Source: Begonia masoniana (lineage: Eukaryota; Streptophyta; Magnoliopsida; Cucurbitales; Begoniaceae). From it: 64,000 nt of DNA. The stretch is from the NCBI GenBank assembly GCA_022432975.1, contig CM039502.1, positions 73,303,497 to 73,367,496 of the forward strand, read 5' to 3'. The notes beneath the pieces were generated by a model. The model saw nothing but the letters and a program-made list of their open reading frames with translations. It was not told the DNA's origin and made no database searches. Of the stretch, positions 56,823-64,000 are shown in pieces. The translations under genes and the position numbers were made by a program. The stretch's first letter is position 1. Each line of letters opens with the position of its first letter.

Positions 56823-57066
56823 TCTACCCTGCATGAAATTTCAAAGTCCATTCGATACGGTTTCCGTACAGAGATCTCAATTATATACTTAATTATCTAA
56901 TTCAACAAATCATAATGTAGCCATATAATCATTGAATATCGTCCAGAGATTAGACTTAGCACAAGAAAATCTACGAATTGTTCCTAGAATGTTGAATGAA
57001 ACAATTGGAGAGATAGGAAGAGAAATACCTCGTATGTCAAAATGACACCAGAAGAGCTTGGTTGGT

Positions 57067-57391
57067 GAATATTAGGGTTTACTAAATGCCGTGGAAGAGA
57101 AATTTATAGAAGCCGAACACCGCTACTGACTACGGCATATGTACGCAAATTTTAAAGGCCAATTTCGAGATAGAACCTATAGATATGCGATGTGGAATGC
57201 GGTCAGGGCAACCATAATATGGCATTTTGAAACAGAAATGAGGAAAGAACATTAGCTTAGCCCGACGGCCCACACATAGTTTCGAGCAGAAAAGCCTAGA
57301 TATTAGGCTAGTCATGTCTTTTCTTCGAATTCAAAGTGCGACATGGGTTTGAATAATTTGTGTGACTCATTCAATGCAATTTTATTTCCAG
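57067..57391. other. Spacer with no clear gene
   Basis: Upstream remains of the AHL exon may extend to about 57110. Otherwise nothing recognisable. Confidence 0.4.
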
Positions 57392-57536
57392 TCAGGGACA
57401 AACCGATCCTGACCATGTTCAAGATGATCCAAAAGTGCATGATGATCTGAACTGTGTAGAAATTTTAGAAGGTAGTCCAATCAACATGCCTCCTGTGTCC
57501 CCAGATAAACAAAAAGCTTTAGAAGCTAGAAAGTGA
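57392..57536 (+). pseudogene. Possible terminal exon of unknown gene
   Basis: After an acceptor-like TTTATTTCCAG, an open frame of 47 codons reads QGQTDPDHVQDDPKVHDDLN and ends LEARK stop. It is acidic with no domain I recognise. It may belong with the Mutator-like remnant immediately downstream or to an unrelated gene. The support is only an acceptor and biased composition. Confidence 0.3.
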
Positions 57537-57559
57537 GCACAAAATTAGAGTGTTTAGCT

Positions 57560-57985
57560 CTCAGGAGCTGCACGATTTTAGGTTAGCAACGGCCACGAAC
57601 AATACGTGATCAAGATGAATATAGGTATGTGCAGTTTGTACCAGGTGGGAGTTAATTGGAATATCGTGTGTCTATTTTAATCCATTAATGCATTTCATGA
57701 GAGTGCATCCGGAAAATTACGTGCATCGATGCTATCACCGTGCAACTTTCCTGCAGATGTATTCACAGTTTATTCAACCCGTGAGCGGTCCCTAAATGTG
57801 GCCGCAAATACCAAATCGACAGGAACTGAACCTGCCCAGAAGATATCGCCAACCTGGTAGGCCGAAGAAGATAAGAGTATGAGATGTCAATGAGCCATCA
57901 AGTTCGACAATGAGTATGCGGAACTCAAAGATATCATGCGTTATATGTCAGCATAATGGGTACAATAGTCGCATTATTTCTCACT
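57560..57985 (+). pseudogene. Mutator-like (MULE) transposase C-terminal remnant
   Basis: In two or three frames: ARF-VSNGHEQYVIKMN, a SWIM-type zinc-finger region (CS-CTRWELIGISC), HFMRVHPENYVHRCYHRATF, LQMYSQFIQPVSGP, LPRRYRQPGRPKKIRV and a CCHC-like CVICQHNGYNSRI. This order is that of MuDR-family transposases after the catalytic core. The catalytic domain is absent. It lies between the AHL remnant and the foldback. Confidence 0.85.
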
Positions 57986-58202
57986 GGGGATTCACTTCAA
58001 GACACATTTATGGGTTTCAACACATTTGACGCGATGCAAGTACAGTTCAACAAATTTTGCTCGTAAACACATTCATTCTTTTTTAATATAGTTTTCATTA
58101 TGTGCAGTAATCTGCGACGCGCGGCCAAGACAGCAATTATTGACTGTTATAATTTCGCTCTTGGGTCCATTTTTTCAATTCTATTAGACTAACCTAAAAT
58201 AA
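57986..58202. other. Spacer, nothing recognised
   Basis: AT-rich sequence between the MULE remnant and the foldback. Confidence 0.4.
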
Positions 58203-58808
58203 AAAAAAATTATTTAAATAAATAAAAATACATAATTATAATTTGAAAGATCTTTAGGCTGTAATTTGTTATATCGGTTTCTTCAAACCAGAAAGATATT
58301 GCAAAGCTTAATGCTTGCAAGACATGTTTGAATACTCCACTCTTTTCATAATATAACAATTTTACCGCATGTTCACCGCCTCTTTCTCTTAGAACAAAGC
58401 TCATTTAATATATGTTTTGTTCCATCAATCTCGGAAGATCCATCAATGTTATTGAGTACTCCACTCTTTTCATAATCTAACGAAACGTATTTTGACATCG
58501 CAATAACATGGAAAAATTGTCAAAATACGTTTCGTTAAATTAAAAAAATAGTGGAGTACTCAATAACATTGATGAATCTTCCCAAATTGATAGAGCGAAA
58601 CATATATTAAATGAGTTTTGTTCCAAGGAAAAAAGGCGATGAACATGCGGTAAAATCGTTAGATTATGAAAAGAGTGGAGCACTAAAACCTATCTTGCAA
58701 ACATTAAGTTTTGTGATGTCATTCTGGTCTGAAGAAGCCGATATAACAAATTACAGCCCGAAGAGATTTCAAATTATAATTATTTATTTAAATAAATTTT
58801 TTTATTTT
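58203..58808. repeat. Long foldback (inverted repeat, ~290 bp arms, 20 bp loop)
   Basis: 58203-58497 and 58518-58808 are imperfect inverted copies. The inner 20 bp (TAACGAAACGTATTTTGACA against its complement) is perfect, as is TCAATGTTATTGAGTACTCC further out. Each arm translates to a similar ~60-residue frame starting MSFV, EHAVK...YEKSG...SFW..E.DITNYS, one on each strand. This is compatible with a captured gene piece or a transcript that folds into dsRNA. No TIR/TSD is evident. Confidence 0.8.
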
Positions 58809-59104
58809 AGTTTACTTTAAGAATACTTATTTATTATAGGTTATTCAAATTACGGTTACTTATTTGTTTCAGTTTAAGTAAAAAAAATTTAAAAAATAGA
58901 CAGAGTTTTGTTTGTTTTATGACTCCTCCATAGTTGTTTTCACACAGTTTCTGCAAATTCAAATCACAAATATATACCCTACAGCTAGATTCTAGTACAA
59001 ATACTATACATCAAGACATAAAATTAAAGTACATCAAATTTACAGACGACAAGTAAAATACATCAAACTAAATACAACATCTAAACTATACTACGCAGGA
59101 GGGA
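58809..59104. other. AT-rich spacer
   Basis: No frame, repeat or LTR end recognised. Confidence 0.4.
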
Positions 59105-60211
59105 CATCGTCTTCAGCCTCTTGACGCCAACGCTCGAAGGAGTTTGCGAGCCGTAGCTGGGTTAATCTGATCTCATTAAGTCTCTCTTCCATCATGTCTC
59201 ACTTATACTCTCACCTCTGCTTCATCCTGTCAAGCCTCTGCTCCAATGTACTAGCCTCCAAGGGTACAATGGCAGTGCGGTGGCAGTAGCGTCCTCGATG
59301 GCGGTGGCGTCCTATAGTCCCAAACGACATATTCTTATTCTTGGTTTGCCCGACCTCAATCATGTGACCTATAAACATGTATACCGGGTCGAATGTCGTG
59401 ATTCTGTAGAGCTTCTCCATGCGTATAAATCCATCCAGTTGACAAGATCTCTGTGACCATCTCTCGGCTTGATGGTGTGGCTGATCAGGTTGTGTACCAC
59501 CGGAGCTTTGACGTTCAGAACCTTCGATCTCGGCTTCCCAAACCCTGCAATACCTGAATTGTGGTGGATTCGCCTAAGGAACTCTAGTCCCTCTGTTGTT
59601 CTGGCAAAATCACACTCTCGAGAACTATGATAGTATCTTTCTGCCTCCTCGTCCGCAAATCCCAGCAATTCATTGACAACAGCTTGAGAGACGATAATTT
59701 CTTTACCAAATAGGTACGTCTTCAAGCACCTAGGCAAACAACTTTGTCGCAGCTGTCGCCCCTCATGTTGTACACCCCGTGCAAGGAGATGTCGTCAAAC
59801 ATCTCCTTCATCTTCAAAGACTCTTAACCGCTAAAGTTAGCAGTCTTCCCATAAATAATCAAGCAGATTCCCGTATCCCGCTTGAACTACTATTGACACT
59901 TCTGGCTACAAAATTCTATGGACAAATAACCAGGAGGCGGTTGCGACACTTGATCCGTCGCCCAATTTGATGGGCAACCTTGTTCCATCCGAGGAGCCTT
60001 TCGACCAATAAACATTCTTGGGAAGGCCATTTTTAGGTTTAAGTGTTTTTTTTGGATTTTCAGAATATTTGAGATTCTCGCCTTTTCTGGTTTTTTGGGA
60101 TTTTTGGCTAGAAAACAGAGCGGATTTAGGAATTTTCAGCGCGAAAATACCCTCGATTTTTGAATTTTTGAGAAAAAAACTCTCGGTTTTGGCAATTTTC
60201 AGTTTGGGCAT
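59105..60211 (-). pseudogene. Decayed 'putative plant transposon protein' domain sequence
   Basis: Pieces read KTYLFGKEIIVSQAVVNELL, ERYYHSSRECDFARTTEGLE, VLNVKAPVVHNLISHTIKPR, DLVNWMDLYA and, in another frame, LYRITTFDPVYMFIGHMIEV. This is the conserved core of the plant transposon protein domain common next to Athila-type and other plant elements. Frames break near 59440 and above 59740. An upstream open frame (60211-59906) is Lys/Ser-rich with no known domain. Confidence 0.6.
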
Positions 60212-60871
60212 AGGGTTTTGGCTCGGTTGTGAGATTTCCTTAAAGGCTTTTTACAGATTTCGGCAAAAAACGGTTAGATCTGGTGATTTTGACAGCAAAA
60301 CACACGGATCTGAGAGTTTGGCCAAGAGAAAAGTCGAGGTTTCTGAAGAAAACCAGGCTATTCGCTTATATATTAACGCAAAACGGGGGACCGTCTGAGG
60401 GTGAACACCCCTGCATGTTCTTAGAACGGGGGACCGTTATAAGAACGTGACAAACTGTAATTACGCACATGCAAGGTACATGGAGAACATGGAGTGGGTC
60501 AGAGGGTACAGACCCCCCGCGTGCACGTGCGAGGCACGTTATCGTAGAATGGCCCTTGTTCTATGTGTAAAGTTCAGAACAGAGGGTTATCGATTAACCG
60601 CTAGGGTTTTTTTATAAGCTTTTGATAGTTTAAGGTTTTTTTTTTTAGTATAAACATATTTTGAGTGTTTTAAAAAAAAACTCATACTTCGAGACTTAAA
60701 ATGATTTTAACCCTAATATTTATGTAGGCTACATGCTTCAATCACAGCACTAGTAGATATCATTAACCACAACTTTCTTGGGTAAAATGTGTCCAACAAG
60801 CAAATATTATGAACATTTTTTATTACATGTAATTAATAAATAATTTTTATGATTAATTTTATGTTTGCATT
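60212..60871. other. Spacer with no gene seen
   Basis: Includes two copies of ACGGGGGACCGT (about 60384 and 60424). No frame with a known product. Confidence 0.4.
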
Positions 60872-62126
60872 TGATAAGTGTGTATTTTACACACTTATTC
60901 GGACTCTTTAATCTTCATTCGATAAGTTTTTCTCAAGCATTTAAATGAATTTAACGTTTCTGTTGTAAGTATGCAGATAAGATTAAATCTAATAGGTTAA
61001 GCATTAACGAAGAATAAATATAGTGCAGAATGAAGAAAAATAACGAAATAAAAATATCAACGTGTGGCGGTGAATAGAAGACTAGCGGATTGATTGCCCA
61101 CATCTCACGATCGATCGGCTGAAGCAGGATTTTAAGGAAAGCAGAAAGAATCCCAACCGTTCAGCTATTTTAATTGTTTTAATTTGTTTTAATCTCAACC
61201 GTTGAGATTGATTGTGGACTTTAGATTTGTGGGCTTCAGATTAATTAAGAATTAGGTTAACTAACTATGAAGGAACATCATTCATAACGAGCCCTGGAGA
61301 CAGAGAGGAGAATTTAGAGGAGCTCTAGCGAGACGGAGACCGGAACAGAGCAAGAGCTTCAGAAACTGAAATTCATCCTAGTTTTTCTCTCCCTTGCTCT
61401 TCTGAACTATGAACATCTTTATTATTTTTATTGTTTTTCTTTATTCTAGCATGAACTAATTTTCTTTTCTAGGGCTACGATATAGCCGAATTATGAATAT
61501 TTAGTATTTTCTTCAATTCAAGTTGTTAATTTTCTGTTTCAATATTGTGTTGAGTATTTTATTCTACTCTTAATGCTTGCGATTGCCTGATCAACAATAG
61601 CACGTTCTTAGGATAGTTTTGAGACCGAGAGGTGATAAATAATCGAGCACTGAATAATTTACCAAGAAAAGGATCTTATGCTAGAGATAGCTAAGGCGTT
61701 CATGTGGTAGTATAATTTCTCATTTTTAATGTATTCAATTAATTTTTAGGGTTTGAGACCGAGAGGAGATAACCCGTTAGTTGGATAAGTTTGTCATTGC
61801 TCGAGAGAGATTGATAAATATTTTTGTGAAATTGCCATCAACACATAGAAATAAAAATTAATGATTTGGATTAGTAAAACTAAATAGGATTAATTTAGGT
61901 GAAATCAGAAACCCTAGAGCTTATTTTTAAACTCGTTTAATTTCTGCTATTTAATTAAATTACTTTATTTTGTTATTTTAAATTCGAACTTATCAAAATC
62001 TTGTATTCATTATAAACTATAATTAATTTAGTTTGATCATTAATTAAAAAGTCCTTGTGGGTTCGACACTCTATTTATCACTTTATTACTTGTTGCGACT
62101 CGTACACTTGCGAATTATTTCTCACA
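60872..62126 (+). repeat. 5' LTR of the Athila-like element
   Basis: About 1,255 bp, TGATAAGTGTGTATTTTACA to CTTGCGAATTATTTCTCACA. The first 25 bases contain a perfect inverted repeat ATAAGTGTGTA-TTT-TACACACTTAT. The exact right end is set by the primer site and the CA. Confidence 0.8.
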
Positions 62127-62135
62127 AGAAGTTTT

Positions 62136-62154
62136 TGGCGCCGTTACCGGGGGC
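62136..62154 (+). other. Primer-binding site of the Athila-like element
   Basis: TGGCGCCGTTACCGGGGGC, matching the TGGCGCCGTTGCCGGGG motif found after Athila/Tat LTRs with one internal change. Usually taken as tRNA-Asp-like; the tRNA assignment is from memory of the family. Confidence 0.8.
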
Positions 62155-62242
62155 TTTATTATTAATATCGAATTAATTATTTTTAGTTTTATTTTGAATT
62201 CTTTTTATTTTATTTCTTTATTTTCGTGTTATTTTCAGGTGC

Positions 62243-64000
62243 ATGCGTAAAGAAGGAAATGTTAATCTTCTCCCGCTTAATCTTGAGATCGAGCAGACGT
62301 GTCGAAAAAATCGTAGAGAAAGAAGAGAAATTATTCAACCAGCGCGTGTCATTATGGGAGATAACGGGGAAGATAATACTGAGAACCAGACCTTCCTGGA
62401 TTATGTTATACCTACTGTATCCGGAGTGCACTCAGTTATTCGAAAACCGGCCATCGCTGCTAATTTTGAAATTAAGTCAGGCACCTTGCACATGATTCAA
62501 CAATCTCAGTTTAGTGGATTACCTTTTGAGGACCCCAAAGATCATATTGCAAATTGTTTAGAAGTATGCGACATTTTCAGATATCATAATGTGGGGGATG
62601 ATGCAGTTAGGTTACGTCTATTTTCATTCTCATTACGGGATCGTGCAAAGAATTGGCTTAACTCTCTGCCGGCCAACTCTATTACTACATGGGAAGAATT
62701 ATGTCAGATGTTCCTTTCTAAATTCTTTCCCTTCGAGAAGACTGCTAAGCTCCGAAACGATATAATCAATTTCAGTCAATTCGATGGGGAAACTCTATAT
62801 GAGGCATGGGCGAGATTCACGGATATGCTGAGAAAATGCCCTAACCATGGCTTACCGAAGTGGATGCATATTCAAACTTTCTGTGGGATTACCATAGTCT
62901 ACTAAAACTCTGGTCAATGCAGCTGTAAGGGGTGCTTTAATGAGAAAAATCGAAGAAGCCGCATATGATCTTTTAGAAGAATTGGCACTTAATAATAACC
63001 AGTGTCCTGTGGAGCGATCAATTATGAAGCGCACAACAGGTACTCCAGAACTCAAGGCTATGAAAACTTTAACTCTACAAGTTGCCTCATTAGCTAAACA
63101 ATTTCAAGAATCTCATATGGCGGCTAGTGTGGGGAAAGTGCCAATGGTTAATTGTCAATGGTGTCATGGACCACATCAGAGTGAAGAATGCCATGTGGGA
63201 AATCCTATGCCAAATAAATCTGCAGAACAAGCTAACTACGTGGGAAATTTTAATCGGCAATGAAATCATAGTTCAAACGCTTATAATCCAGGGTGGCAAC
63301 AACATCCTAATTTCTCATAGAGCAATTCTCAAAATATTATGCCTATGCCTCAAACATCGCAATCGGGTCCATCTTAACAAGCTGAGAATAAAAATAATCT
63401 TGAGGCAGCCCTTATGCAATTTATGACTGAAATGCGTACAACGATGCAGAATCAATCGGCCCAAATTCAAAGTCTTGAGAATCAACTTGGCCAATTTGTT
63501 AGTATCATTAATGGAAGATCTCAAGGTACACTACCTAGCAATACAGAAATAAATCCAAAAGAGCATTGTAATGCAATTACCACTCGAAATGAAACAGTGA
63601 AAAAAGAGCCAAGTTTGCCTAAATTGCATAATTGAGGTTCAAGTGAAAATGAAGCTCAAAGGTTTCTACCATCTCATCCGTCGCCAATACAAGCAATTCC
63701 ACCTCAAGTGATGTTTCCACAAAGACTGAAGAATGTGAAGCTTGATAATCAGTTTTCTAAGTTCCTTAATGTCTTCAAAAAGCTCCACATCAACATTTCA
63801 TTCGCAGAGGCCCTCGAGCAAATGCCTAAATATGCAAAGTTTTTGAAGATATTTTGTCTCGAAAATGAAAGATTGACGAATATGGCACGATCGCTTTGAC
63901 TGAGGAATGTAGTGCCATTGTTCAACGTAAACTTCCACAAAAACTGAAAGATCTGGGAAGTTTCACCATACCAATGGAAATTGGAAAGTCAATTTTTGAA
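62243..64000 (+). pseudogene. Athila-like gag and start of protease
   Basis: LRLFSFSLRDRAKNWLNSLP, WEELCQMFLSKFFPFEKTAK and DGETLYEAWARFTDMLRKCP are the Athila capsid core (62600-62850). After a frame change near 62883: LVNAAVRGALMRKIEEAAYD, CCHC-like CQWCHGPHQSEEC (63160), IQSLENQLGQF (63465). The tail EQMPKYAKFLK and KLPQKLKDLGSFTIPMEIG leads into protease. Stops at 62895, 63261, 63318, 63375 and 63633 include changes expected of cytosine deamination (tryptophan or glutamine codons turned to stops). Confidence 0.87.

Larger units (their letters stand above)
47508..56827 (-). mobile_element. Reina-like Ty3/gypsy chromovirus, complete ends, nested inserts
   Basis: The element is 47513-56822: LTRs 47513-47845 and 56490-56822 (333 bp each), TSD TCTAC at 47508-47512 and 56823-56827, polypurine tract beside 47846, primer site 56478-56488. 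Order on the minus strand: gag, protease, RT, RNase H, [foreign piece], integrase, [SIRE solo LTR], chromodomain-like end. Short LTRs and the gag block LPKLELPFFTGDNPQEWVRK fit Reina. All coding parts carry frameshifts or stops. Confidence 0.93.
46912..57066 (-). pseudogene. AT-hook motif/PPC (DUF296) domain protein gene, AHL-like, disrupted
   Basis: Last exon 46912-47217 (IVVGSFVPNDFKIHKRKYRK... to ISVSFGE stop), intron 47218-47351, previous exon 47352-47512 (GRFEILSLSGSFTVTDSGG and GLSVSLAGPDGRVIGGGIAG), and a further exon piece at about 57029-57066 (NIHQPSSSGVILTYE). These are the end of the PPC domain of plant AHL nuclear DNA-binding proteins, intron-bearing type. A 9.3 kb Reina-like element lies between the last two pieces, inserted within the first six bases of the exon. 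Two extra bases near 57070-57078 and lack of a recognisable AT-hook exon upstream show further loss. Confidence 0.87.
60872..64000 (+). mobile_element. Athila-like Ty3/gypsy element, 5' part, cut by window end
   Basis: LTR 60872-62126, primer site starting 62136, gag 62243 onward, protease region at the very end. The TTTTTGGCGCCGTTACCGGG junction and the gag sequence are typical of Athila/Tat-type elements. Gag has several nonsense codons, so the copy is dead. Confidence 0.88.

Noticed and set aside
57513..57536. Idea that the acidic exon belongs to the FCP1-like or AHL genes
   Set aside because: Strand, position and composition do not fit either gene.

Overview
The window is nuclear DNA of a flowering plant, most likely a eudicot. 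It is almost wholly transposable elements, with remnants of two host genes. Evidence for a plant: Ty3/gypsy elements of chromovirus and Athila types, Ty1/copia elements of SIRE and Ale types primed by initiator-tRNA-Met, hAT-like and Mutator-like DNA transposon pieces, a plastid psbH fragment, and plant-type host genes (an AT-hook/PPC-domain protein and an FCP1/SCP1-like phosphatase homologue). There are 100 Ns at 3955-4054, so this is a scaffold of unknown true spacing there. I see no bacterial-style genes, CRISPR arrays, rRNA or tRNA genes.

Layout. 1-3954: three LTR pieces nested in each other (family C in A in D). 3955-4744: assembly gap and a degenerate minisatellite. 4745-10086: 5'-truncated Tekay/Del-like chromovirus with a 2.6 kb 3' LTR. 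10621-26150: a SIRE-like copia element split by (i) organelle-derived DNA plus a hAT-like element inside gag and (ii) a Russian-doll stack of three different solo LTRs (15645-23329), each inserted into the terminal hexamer of the one before. 27301-28146: a complete hAT-like non-autonomous element with 8-bp target duplication. 28480-34400: a decayed FCP1/SCP1-like gene whose exon is split by a near-complete Ale-like copia element (28873-33575, TSD GTTGG). 34546-46409: a tandem LTR-internal-LTR-internal-LTR chromovirus with one outer pair of TSDs (GTACG). 46912-57066: the 3' exons of an AT-hook/PPC (AHL) gene on the minus strand, split at a splice acceptor by a 9.3 kb Reina-like element (47513-56822, TSD TCTAC) that itself holds a SIRE-type solo LTR and a piece of another element. 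57392-58808: a Mutator-like transposase remnant and a long foldback. 59105-60211: decayed plant-transposon-protein sequence. 60872-64000: the 5' end of an Athila-like element running off the window.

How it fits together: the two host genes are convergent, and the tandem chromovirus sits in the short interval between their 3' ends. Most other DNA is retrotransposon insertion into retrotransposon, followed by LTR-LTR recombination, which left at least four solo LTRs.

The least expected signal is inside the long LTRs of four otherwise different families. Each has a splice-donor-like GTAAGT (lost in one copy), then a 12-15 nt arm, then family-specific tandem repeats, then the complementary arm ending in a splice-acceptor-like GTAG. 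The arms differ between families but still pair within each family, including compensatory base changes. This suggests a conserved RNA structure or an intron-bridging helix in the LTR leader.
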